Shown here in pieces: positions 34,396 through 41,508 of a stretch of 64,000 nt of DNA. The notes under the pieces were generated by a model. That model saw only the letters and a program-made list of their open reading frames with translations. It did not search any database and was not told the origin of the DNA. Source of the DNA: Actinophytocola sp035634895 (GTDB lineage Bacteria > Actinomycetota > Actinomycetes > Mycobacteriales > Pseudonocardiaceae). Positions within the stretch are counted from its first letter, which is position 1. Each line of letters starts with the position of its first letter. The stretch covers positions 3,376 to 67,375 of the forward strand of contig NZ_DASQCC010000161.1 of assembly GCF_035634895.1 (NCBI RefSeq). The letters run 5' to 3'. A program made the translations under genes and the position numbers.

Positions 34396-35798
34396 CGAAC
34401 CGCCTCCACCGGGACGTCCGTGCTGATCCCGGTGGGTGTGTCCGGTTCGAGCGCCGCCTGTACGGCCGCCTCCTCGACCGCCCGGGCGAGGGCCGCCATG
34501 TCGTCGCGGCTCAGGTACCGGGTGTCGGCCGACAGGACCAGCTCGACGGCACCGGGCGGGTCGTCGACGCACAGGTGGATCTTCGTGCGCGGGATGCCGA
34601 CCTCCGGCCGCCACGACAGCTCGCTGTCGGCGAGCGCGGCGCGGATCTCCTGGGCGGACGGGGCCGGCACACCGGCGTGCACGCGATCTCCCTGCCTGCG
34701 GTCGTTGTAGTAGCAGGACAGGTCGAACCGCTCGCCCCGCTCGCTCTCCACGCGCTCGATGACCTCGTCCTGCTCGTAGGCGTTGTAGTAGGCGTTCTTG
34801 TACGCGTTCAGCGCTCTGCCCGCGGCCCGGACGACCGCCTCGCCGACGGTGCGGCCGGCGAGGTCGAGCAGGAACGGCGTGACCTTGATCAGCGCGCTCA
34901 CCGAGCCGGCGTAGCCGGGACGGAACCTGTTGCTCACCAACATGAGCGTCAGCATCGGGTGGGCGCCGGTGACGCGCGCGGCGCCGACGAGGAACGCGGT
35001 GAGCAGTGCCGGCGAGTCGTCGATCCGCTCCCGTGCGGCGACCGCGTGGATGGCCAGGCTGAGCGCGCGGGACCGGTAGCGCACCAGCTCGTAGTGCGGC
35101 TCGCCGGGGTACCGCGGCGGCCCGAACACGTCGGCAGGCGCGGTCCGGAGCACCTTCTCCAGGTACCGCAGCGACCGTTCGTTCTGCTTGCGGCCGGCCG
35201 GGGTCGCCTCCCACGCCGCCTGCGCGAGTGGCGGCAGCCCGGTGACCGGGCCCGCGGGCGCACCCGTCGACGGGTCCCGGGCGCCGATGTCGGCCACCAG
35301 CGCGCTGAACCCGAACGCGTCGATCGAGGTGTGCAGGATGACGGTGACCACGTGGGTGACCACGCCGGCGGCCACGACCACGCCCAGGCGTACGGGCCAC
35401 TCGGTCTCGTAGGCGAACGGGACGACCTGCCAGTGCGTCGAGAGCGACTCGGCGACCTCGGCGGGGTCGTCGCCGGCGGCGGACACGACGAGGAGCGGGA
35501 TCTCGCCGCGGGCGGCCACCTTCTGGCGTGGCGGCCGGCCGTCCTGCCGCGGCACCAGTGTGGTGCGCAGCGACTGGTGCCGGCCCACCATGAAGGCGAG
35601 CATGTCCACGACGTCGTCGACGGTCGTGCCGGGTGGGGGCTCGGCGACGTAGTCGACGGTCCTGGACAGGTCCGGCCGCATCGACTGCCAGAGGCCGAGC
35701 TGTCCGAACGTCAGCTCGGCCTCGCCGGCGCCCTCGCCGTCGAACGGGACCAGGATCCGGTCCACCAGCTCGCCTGTGGGGATGTCGTCAGGTCGCAT
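34392..35798 (-). CDS. Free-standing condensation-domain-like protein
   Basis: A 468-residue protein with the fold signature of NRPS condensation domains (ELTFGQLGLWQSMRPD at the N-terminus, a C3-like core and a later RFRPGYAGSVSALI stretch). The catalytic motif HHxxxDG appears as LHTSIDA: the second His (His156) and the Asp (Asp160) are kept, while the first His is Leu and the Gly is Ala. There are no adenylation or carrier domains. Such discrete enzymes form amide or ester bonds with carrier-bound acyl donors. It overlaps the MFS gene upstream by 11 bp and E1 alpha downstream by 4 bp, deep in the operon. Donor and acceptor are unknown. Confidence 0.75.
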   Translation of the reverse strand: MRPDDIPTGELVDRILVPFDGEGAGEAELTFGQLGLWQSMRPDLSRTVDYVAEPPPGTTVDDVVDMLAFMVGRHQSLRTTLVPRQDGRPPRQKVAARGEIPLLVVSAAGDDPAEVAESLSTHWQVVPFAYETEWPVRLGVVVAAGVVTHVVTVILHTSIDAFGFSALVADIGARDPSTGAPAGPVTGLPPLAQAAWEATPAGRKQNERSLRYLEKVLRTAPADVFGPPRYPGEPHYELVRYRSRALSLAIHAVAARERIDDSPALLTAFLVGAARVTGAHPMLTLMLVSNRFRPGYAGSVSALIKVTPFLLDLAGRTVGEAVVRAAGRALNAYKNAYYNAYEQDEVIERVESERGERFDLSCYYNDRRQGDRVHAGVPAPSAQEIRAALADSELSWRPEVGIPRTKIHLCVDDPPGAVELVLSADTRYLSRDDMAALARAVEEAAVQAALEPDTPTGISTDVPVEAVR

Positions 35799-37032
35799 TC
35801 GGCACCATCTCGGCCTCCGGGTGTTCTTTTTCCAGCTGCCGCGCGGCCGCGGCGACGGCGGGCCCGACGAGCAGGCCCGTCACGGCGAAGACGGCCGCGA
35901 GCGCGAGCCAGCCGAACCCGCCCCGGTCGACGACCCCGACGGTGATCAGCGCCGGGCCGACCATGAGCGCGGCGGCGGAGCCGAGCCAGAAGACGGACAG
36001 GTACTCGCCCTGCCGGTCGCGGGGCGCGAGCGCGTAGGACACGGACAGCCGGCCGGCGAAGTGCCACAGCTCGCCGAAGGTCAGCAGCACCGTCGCGACG
36101 ACCACCGCGACCACCGCGCCTGCGGGGTTCATCAGGCCGGACAGGGCCAGCACGGCTGTGGCGGCCGCGAAAGCCAGCGCCGCCCACCGCAGTGCCCGGA
36201 CCCCGCCCTCCCGGGTGTCGGAGCCGCGGCTGAGCCGGACCTGCAGCAGTACCACCAGCACGGTGTTGAGCACCATCAGCGGCCCGACGACCGCGGTGGG
36301 CGCGTCGGTCCGCGTCGCGATCCACAGCGGGATGCCCAGGGTCAGCACGGTCGTGTTCAGCACCAGCACGGCGTTGAGGCCGGTGACGACCAGGTACCGG
36401 CCCTGGCGCAGCGACCTCGGCCAGCCGCGGGCGGTCCTGCGGTCCGGCGGGTCGTCGGCGAGCAGCGGCACCCTGGCCAGCAGGACCGCGGCGAGCAGGA
36501 AGGTGGCGGCGTTGCCGAGGACGATCACCAGGAACGCCGGGCGGGTACCGACGACGAGGATCACGGTGGTGAGCACGCCGCCGACGGAGAACCCGATGTT
36601 GTAGACGACGCGCATCACGGACATCACGCGTACGCGCAGGTCCTTGCCGATGTGCCGGTCGACGTACATCTGGCTGACGGGGTCGATGGCCCTGGTCGGG
36701 ATGCCGACGACGCAGGACACGACGAGGAAGCCGACGAAGTCGTCGACGAACGCGAACGCGGCGAACCCGGCGGCGCGCCAGTAGTGCAGCAGGATCGACG
36801 CCGCCCGCGGACCGATCCGGTCCGCCAGCATGCCGATGGGGGTCATCGCGACCAGCCCGCAGGCGTTCGCGACGGTCAGCCCGACACCGACCTCCGTGGC
36901 GGAGAGGCCGGCGCTGCGGGTGAAGAACACCGCGAAGCCCGCGATGTACAGGCCGGTGCCGATCGCGTCGACGAGGCCGACGAACACCAGCAGCCGGCTC
37001 TCCTTCGGCACGTCAAGGCCGGGTAGGCGCAT
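35788..37032 (-). CDS. MFS transporter of the biosynthetic operon
   Basis: A 414-residue, 12-helix MFS protein (VFVGLVDAIGTGLYIAGFAVFF as first helix, GMLADRIGPR in loop 2-3). The ATG at 37032 has the strong site GGAGAGGGG, almost identical to that of the repeat-peptide gene 200 bp upstream, from which it is separated by a strong hairpin. It probably exports the cluster product and confers self-resistance. Confidence 0.85.
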   Translation of the reverse strand: MRLPGLDVPKESRLLVFVGLVDAIGTGLYIAGFAVFFTRSAGLSATEVGVGLTVANACGLVAMTPIGMLADRIGPRAASILLHYWRAAGFAAFAFVDDFVGFLVVSCVVGIPTRAIDPVSQMYVDRHIGKDLRVRVMSVMRVVYNIGFSVGGVLTTVILVVGTRPAFLVIVLGNAATFLLAAVLLARVPLLADDPPDRRTARGWPRSLRQGRYLVVTGLNAVLVLNTTVLTLGIPLWIATRTDAPTAVVGPLMVLNTVLVVLLQVRLSRGSDTREGGVRALRWAALAFAAATAVLALSGLMNPAGAVVAVVVATVLLTFGELWHFAGRLSVSYALAPRDRQGEYLSVFWLGSAAALMVGPALITVGVVDRGGFGWLALAAVFAVTGLLVGPAVAAAARQLEKEHPEAEMVPNAT

Positions 37033-37080
37033 CGGCGACCCCTCTCCTGCGCGCGCCGGCCGACCGGCGCATCATGGTGT

Positions 37081-37115
37081 GGTGTGCGGGGACGGTTGAC
37101 GCGTCCCCGCACACC
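37081..37115 (-). terminator. 13-bp-stem hairpin after the repeat-peptide gene
   Basis: GGTGTGCGGGGAC (37081-37093) and GTCCCCGCACACC (37103-37115) pair perfectly around a 9-nt loop. In the minus direction it lies 16 bases after the peptide stop and about 50 before the MFS start. There is no T-tract; it may partly terminate transcription or protect the upstream mRNA end, either of which would raise peptide mRNA over that of the downstream genes. Confidence 0.7.
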
Positions 37116-37131
37116 TAGTGCGCGATCACCC

Positions 37132-37233
37132 TCAGGGCTTGTCCGCCACCGGCTTGTCCGCCAGACGGTCGTCCATCGGCTTGTCCGCCAACGGCTTGTC
37201 CTCCAACGGCTTGTCCTCGATCCGCATGTGCAT
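37132..37233 (-). CDS. 33-residue tandem-repeat peptide, candidate RiPP-type precursor
   Basis: A very short gene. After Met-His-Met-Arg the peptide consists of six tandem units at residues 5-9, 10-14, 15-19, 20-23, 24-28 and 29-33. Five follow hydrophobic-(Glu/Ala)-Asp-Lys-Pro, with Ile, Leu or Val first, and the fourth is the shortened MDDR. It ends exactly at a Lys-Pro. The ATG at 37233 follows the upstream stop directly (TGA then ATG) and has the strong site GAGAGGGGG, so translation is nearly certain. A 13-bp-stem hairpin follows. Composition is extreme: no aromatic or Cys, nearly all Asp, Lys, Pro, Glu, Ala and aliphatics. It is not a recognised family. A ribosomal substrate or scaffold for the ATP-grasp/acylation enzymes of the operon is my inference; a regulatory leader peptide is the alternative. 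Confidence 0.72.
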   Translation of the reverse strand: MHMRIEDKPLEDKPLADKPMDDRLADKPVADKP

Positions 37234-38034
37234 TCACCCCCTCTCCGCTAGCACCATCTGTCCGATATGGACACTCAAGGGGCACGCGGCCACGCACAGG
37301 TAGCCGAGTGCCGGGTCATAGTCCGCGAACACCGGCAGCCGGCCGGGTTCGACGTCGGCGAGGCGGGCCCACAGCCCGGTGTAGGGCAGGCCGGGCACGG
37401 CCCGCAGCCCGTCCAGCCCACCGTCCATGCCGGACCCGAGCACGAGCGTCACCGCCTCGTGCGCGCCGGAGAGCTCGGCGATGTCCGCGGCGAGCACGGC
37501 GGCGACGGCCTCGGGCGGCAGTGCCGCGTGGGTCCGGACCTCCACGGGCGCGGGACCGCGCTCGAACAGCAGCGCGACCGCCGCGTGCCGGTCCGGCACG
37601 GGTGCCGGCGCGATGAGCGGGTAGGGCACGGTCGCCTGCTCGGCGACGACGAGCAGCGCCCGCTCGCACGGGTGGTCGGCGATCAGCCGCAGCGCGGTGA
37701 ACGCGGCGGCCGGGCCCTGGTCGCAGATCGCGAACGCGAGCGGCCGGCCGGGGCAGCGGGACGCCAGGTGCAACGCGATGTTGCGGCCCGGCTGCACGTC
37801 GGGCACGCCGTAGGCGAACACGAGCAGGTCGACGGGCTCGTCCGGCGAGGTGACCGCCTCGATCGGCGCCAGCTCCGCGTAGGACTGGCCGGTGCCGACC
37901 AGCTCCCCGCGCAACGCCAGGCCGTGGGTGGCCGCGAGGTCGGCGAGGTAGGGCTGCAACGCCAGGTGCGTGGCGAGCTCGGAGTCGGTGCCGGTGACGC
38001 GGTGCGACACGCGCCGGAGTGTCAGGCCGGTCAT
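37234..38034 (-). CDS. Thiolase-fold/ketosynthase-III-like protein lacking part of the fold
   Basis: A 266-residue protein that resembles the N-terminal part of thiolase-fold ketosynthases: LLVFAYGVPD, then a strand ending in FAICDQGPAAAFTALRLI with a Cys at the nucleophile position, followed by a helix and LLVVAEQ. The second half is too short for the normal His and Asn region, so it may need a partner. Its ATG overlaps the stop of the KSIII-ACP gene (TGATG), and its stop abuts the repeat-peptide start. It could be a companion subunit of the neighbouring KSIII-ACP. Assignment is by pattern only. Confidence 0.55.
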   Translation of the reverse strand: MTGLTLRRVSHRVTGTDSELATHLALQPYLADLAATHGLALRGELVGTGQSYAELAPIEAVTSPDEPVDLLVFAYGVPDVQPGRNIALHLASRCPGRPLAFAICDQGPAAAFTALRLIADHPCERALLVVAEQATVPYPLIAPAPVPDRHAAVALLFERGPAPVEVRTHAALPPEAVAAVLAADIAELSGAHEAVTLVLGSGMDGGLDGLRAVPGLPYTGLWARLADVEPGRLPVFADYDPALGYLCVAACPLSVHIGQMVLAERG

Positions 38035-39260
38035 CACGCGCCGTCCGCGTGGGCGACCACGAAGTCGGCGAGCGAACCGAGCGAGGCGAGGTCGTCGCGG
38101 TCGATCTCCTCGACGTCGACCTGGAGGTCCAGCTCGTCCTCGAGGGTCAGCAGCAGCTCCAGGGTCCTGGAGGAGCTGAGGCCGAGCTCGTCCATCAGCC
38201 TGGTCTTCTCGGACAGGTCCGGGAGATCCCGGCCGAGCAACCGTCCCAACAGGACGGTGAGGGTGTCGGCGACCCGGGTGCGTAGTTCGGTTGTCGCCAT
38301 GTGTCCGCTCCCGTGCTGTTCGAAGACGCCGCGCTCGAAGACCATCGCCGAGAAGACGGCGCCGAATCCCGCGCCGGCGGTCAGGTACACCTCGCCGGGG
38401 GCGAGGCGGCCGAGCGCGACGGCCGACGCGTGGTTGATGAAGGTGTCCGCCGACGGCGTGTGGCCGGCGAGCGGCACGTTGTCGAGCAGCACCTTGTCGA
38501 CCGGCAGCCCGATCCGCCGGCACACCCGTCGCCACGACACCACGTTGACGTTGTGCGGCAGCACGAGCGTGAGGTCCTCGACGGACAGGTCGGCCTGCTT
38601 GACGGCGGTGAGGACCACGTCGCCGAGCAGTTCGGTGTACTCCTGGGCGAACCGTTCCATCGCGCCGAGCCCGTCGGTGCCCCAGTGGTCGAGGTCGCCG
38701 CGCTGGTCGGCCACATAGGACAGCAGCCTGTCGCCGGGACCGTCCGCGGCGACCAGGCAGGCGCCGGCGCCCTCGCCGAACACGCGGTGGTCGGGGGCGA
38801 GCCGCTCGTCCTGCGTGAACACCTGCTCCCCCGCCACGACCAGCGCCAGCGCGCCCCGGTCGCGGCCGACGAGCCGCCCGGCGAGGTCGATGGCGAGCAG
38901 CGCGGACGCGCACGCGTGGTGCGTGACCGCGAACGCCGTCGCGTTGTCGAGGCCGAGCCGTGCCTTCAGCTCGTGCACCGGGTTGACCGGGTAGGGCGCC
39001 ACGACCGGCACACCGCGCGCGTGGAGGACGTAGCGGACGAGGTGTTCGCGGCCCCGCAGGGTCGGGAGTGCTCGCGTGGCCGCTTCGAGCAGGTCGACCA
39101 GTGACTCGCCCGGCCGCTGCCGGCGGACCTCGCCGAGCCCGTTGAACCGCCGGAGCACGCGGACCTGGGTCGGGGTGAGACCCAGGGAGGGCCCCAAATC
39201 CTCGACCGTCACGCGGCGCTCGGGCAGGTAGGCGGCGACGTCGGCCAGGGTCGTGGTCAT
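38034..39260 (-). CDS. Ketosynthase III fused to an acyl carrier protein
   Basis: A 408-residue didomain. Residues 1 to about 318 form a KAS III-type enzyme with the full triad: Cys117 in HHACASAL, His236 in LPHNVN and Asn276 in FINHASA. Residues 321-408 are an ACP (DELGLSSSRTLELL, phosphopantetheine Ser about 363) that would itself pass for a separate 88-residue gene with an internal ATG at 38300 and GGGAG eight bases before it. There is no stop between the domains, so both fused and free ACP may be made. The gene overlaps the P450 gene (ATGA). KAS III enzymes make C-C or acyl-transfer bonds with CoA/ACP substrates. Confidence 0.85.
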   Translation of the reverse strand: MTTTLADVAAYLPERRVTVEDLGPSLGLTPTQVRVLRRFNGLGEVRRQRPGESLVDLLEAATRALPTLRGREHLVRYVLHARGVPVVAPYPVNPVHELKARLGLDNATAFAVTHHACASALLAIDLAGRLVGRDRGALALVVAGEQVFTQDERLAPDHRVFGEGAGACLVAADGPGDRLLSYVADQRGDLDHWGTDGLGAMERFAQEYTELLGDVVLTAVKQADLSVEDLTLVLPHNVNVVSWRRVCRRIGLPVDKVLLDNVPLAGHTPSADTFINHASAVALGRLAPGEVYLTAGAGFGAVFSAMVFERGVFEQHGSGHMATTELRTRVADTLTVLLGRLLGRDLPDLSEKTRLMDELGLSSSRTLELLLTLEDELDLQVDVEEIDRDDLASLGSLADFVVAHADGA

Positions 39261-40474
39261 GAGACGGTCACCGGGAGGGACTCGTAGCCGCGCAGCATCA
39301 GCGTGGTGCGCTCGCCGGGGTCGCCCGCCAGCGCGAGGTCCGGGAAGCGGCGCAGGAGCCGGGGCAGCGCGATGCGGCCCTCCAGCTTGGAGAGCACGGC
39401 GCCGAGGCAGTAGTGGATGCCAGCGCCGAAGGACAGGGGCTGGCCCTCGTCGCGGGCGGGGTCGAAGCTGTCGGGGTCGGTGAACCGGTGCGGGTCGCGG
39501 TTGGCGGCGCCGAGCAGGACGAGCACGCGGCTGTCCCGCGGGATCTTCGTGCCGGCGATCTCGGTGTCGTCCGCGGCCCAGCGGATGGAGAAGTGCGTGG
39601 GCGGCTCGTACCGGAGCACCTCCTGGACGAAGCCTTCCGCCCGTAGGGGGTCGGCGAGGACCCGCGCCTTCTCGGCCGGGTCGTCGAGGAGGATCCGGAC
39701 GCCGTTGCCGATGAGGTGGGTGGTGGTGACGAAGCCGCCGTTGTACATGGTGAGCAGGTTGGCGACCAGCTCGTCGTCGTGCAGGTCGCCGGCGGCGGCG
39801 AGCGCGCTGACGAGGTCGTCGCGGGGTTGCTCGCGGCGCTTGGCGACCAGCTCGGCGAAGTAGCCGGTGAGCTCCTCGGCGGCGAGGTCGGCGGCCTGCT
39901 GGTACCGCCAGACGCCCGCGCCGAGGTCGAGGATGGCGCCGAACGCGCGGACCCGTGCGGGGAACCAGCCGCGGTCCTCCTCCGGCACGCCGAGCAGCTC
40001 GCCGACGACGTCGCTGGGGACCGGGAGGGCGTACTCCGCGAGCAGGTCGACCGGGGCGCCGCCCGCGCCTCGCTCGGCGAGCCGGTCGAGCAGGCGGTCG
40101 GCGATCCGCTCGACGGCCGGTTCGAGCGCGGCGACGCGGCGGGCGCTGAAGGCCTGGCTGAACAGGCGGCGGACGCGGGCGTGGTCCGGGCCCTCGGTGA
40201 AGAAGATGGAGTTGACGAGCACACGCAGCGCGGGGTGGGCCCGCCACCGGGTGCTGCCGCGGCGGTCGGGGTAGTCGCCGGTCATGACGTGCAGGGCCGG
40301 GTCGCGGAGTGCCTCGTGGACGGCGTCGTAGCCGTGGACGACGACGTCGAACTTCTCGGCGGGGTCGGTCAGCACGCACACCGGCCCCTGGCGGTGCAGC
40401 TCGGCGTAGAACGGGTTCGGGTCGCGCCGTCCCTGTCTGGAGAGCAACGCGCCGAGCGACACCTGGGTGATCAC
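39257..40474 (-). CDS. Cytochrome P450 (second of two)
   Basis: A 405-residue P450 with the heme loop FGAGIHYCLGAVLSKLEGR (Cys356) and EVLRYEPP for ExxR. As in the P450 at 23969, the I-helix motif lacks the usual acid: NGGFVTTTHLIGNG. The two enzymes are clearly related. The GTG at 40474 overlaps the methyltransferase stop (GTGA). Within this operon it is a likely tailoring or beta-hydroxylation enzyme for a carrier-bound intermediate; this is inferred from position. Confidence 0.9.
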   Translation of the reverse strand: MITQVSLGALLSRQGRRDPNPFYAELHRQGPVCVLTDPAEKFDVVVHGYDAVHEALRDPALHVMTGDYPDRRGSTRWRAHPALRVLVNSIFFTEGPDHARVRRLFSQAFSARRVAALEPAVERIADRLLDRLAERGAGGAPVDLLAEYALPVPSDVVGELLGVPEEDRGWFPARVRAFGAILDLGAGVWRYQQAADLAAEELTGYFAELVAKRREQPRDDLVSALAAAGDLHDDELVANLLTMYNGGFVTTTHLIGNGVRILLDDPAEKARVLADPLRAEGFVQEVLRYEPPTHFSIRWAADDTEIAGTKIPRDSRVLVLLGAANRDPHRFTDPDSFDPARDEGQPLSFGAGIHYCLGAVLSKLEGRIALPRLLRRFPDLALAGDPGERTTLMLRGYESLPVTVS

Positions 40475-41508
40475 GTCGCCACCGCCACGAGGGCGCTGTC
40501 CGCGTTGGGGCCGGTGCCCCGGTGCACGGTCTCGAGCACGAAGCCGGCCTCGGCCAGCAGCCCTCGGTAGTGGTCCTCGGTCCGGTCGTGGCCCTCCAGC
40601 AGGACCAGCATGAGCAGGTCGACCATCCCGGACGCCGCGTCCGGGTCGCTGTCCTCCTCGGGCACCAGCTGCTCGAACACGATCAGCCGTGCGCCCGGCG
40701 CCATCGCCGCGCGCACCTGCCGCAGGATCGCCAGGGCCTTCTCGTCGGCCCAGTTGTGCAGCACCCGGGCCAGGACGTAGGCGTCCCCACCGGCGGGCAC
40801 CGTCTCGAAGAAGCTGCCCTCGACGATCTCCACCCGGCCGCCGAGGCCCGCCTCGGCGAGCTTCTTGCCGGCCTGGCGCACGGCTTCCGGCAGCTCGAGG
40901 AGCACGCCACGCATCGCCGGATGCGTGCTCAGCACCTCGGTGAGCAGCCCGCCGCTGCCGCCCCCGACGTCCACGAGCGTGCCGACGCCCGCGAGGTCGC
41001 AGGCGCCGAGCGTCGCCGGCAGCTGGTTCGCGTTCATCGCCTCGGCGAAGGTGGCGGCGACGCCGTGTTCGGTGTTGAGATAGTCGTAGAACGCCTCGCC
41101 GTAGATCTGGTCGAAGGCGGGTGTTCCGGTCCGCATGGTGTGCAGGATGTCCGCGAAGGACCGGAACACCTCCTCGCCGTCGAGGACGGCCATCTGCCGC
41201 AGCGAGTGCGGCACGTCCGAGCGGAGGTACTCGGTGACCGACGTGAGCGCGTAGGTCCGCGGCGCGGTCCTGCGGAACAGTCCGATCGACGCCATGCCCC
41301 GCAGCAGCCGCGCGAGCGCGTCGGGGTTCGCCCCGCACCGCTCCGCGAGCTCGTCCACCGAGCACGGCCCGTCGGCCAGCAGGTCCGGCACGCCGAGCTT
41401 CGCCACGGCGTAGCAGCACTGCGCGACCCAGCTGCTCGACAGGATGCCGAGCAGCTTGCGCCGCGCGAACCCGCCGGCCACCGTCGTCTCCGCCACGGAC
41501 GTCGTCAT
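40471..41508 (-). CDS. SAM-dependent O-methyltransferase (plant-type/AcsO-MT family)
   Basis: A 345-residue methyltransferase with an N-terminal winged-helix dimerisation domain (CSVDELAERCGANPDALARLLR) and a Rossmann domain with LVDVGGGSGGLL, LLELPEAVR and VLHNWADEKALAIL, where the His in the HNW motif is the usual general base of this family. It typically O-methylates phenols of polyketides or aromatic amino acids. The ATG at 41508 overlaps the DUF3050 stop (ATGA). A phenolic OH of a hydroxyphenylglycine unit is a reasonable target, but the substrate is not shown by sequence. Confidence 0.88.
   Translation of the reverse strand: MTTSVAETTVAGGFARRKLLGILSSSWVAQCCYAVAKLGVPDLLADGPCSVDELAERCGANPDALARLLRGMASIGLFRRTAPRTYALTSVTEYLRSDVPHSLRQMAVLDGEEVFRSFADILHTMRTGTPAFDQIYGEAFYDYLNTEHGVAATFAEAMNANQLPATLGACDLAGVGTLVDVGGGSGGLLTEVLSTHPAMRGVLLELPEAVRQAGKKLAEAGLGGRVEIVEGSFFETVPAGGDAYVLARVLHNWADEKALAILRQVRAAMAPGARLIVFEQLVPEEDSDPDAASGMVDLLMLVLLEGHDRTEDHYRGLLAEAGFVLETVHRGTGPNADSALVAVAT

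Noticed and set aside
31116..37233. Classical graspetide (microviridin-type) cluster
   Set aside because: The Lys and Asp/Glu spacing is reminiscent of graspetide cores, but the small protein lacks any leader with the family's recognition motif, and the ATP-grasp gene does not show the microviridin ligase pattern by eye. Kept only as an alternative to test.
37118..37303. Alternative 60-codon frames on both strands over the repeat-peptide gene
   Set aside because: These are shadows of the 15-bp repeats in other frames. Only the 37233-37132 frame has a coupled start, a strong ribosome-binding site and a regular peptide.
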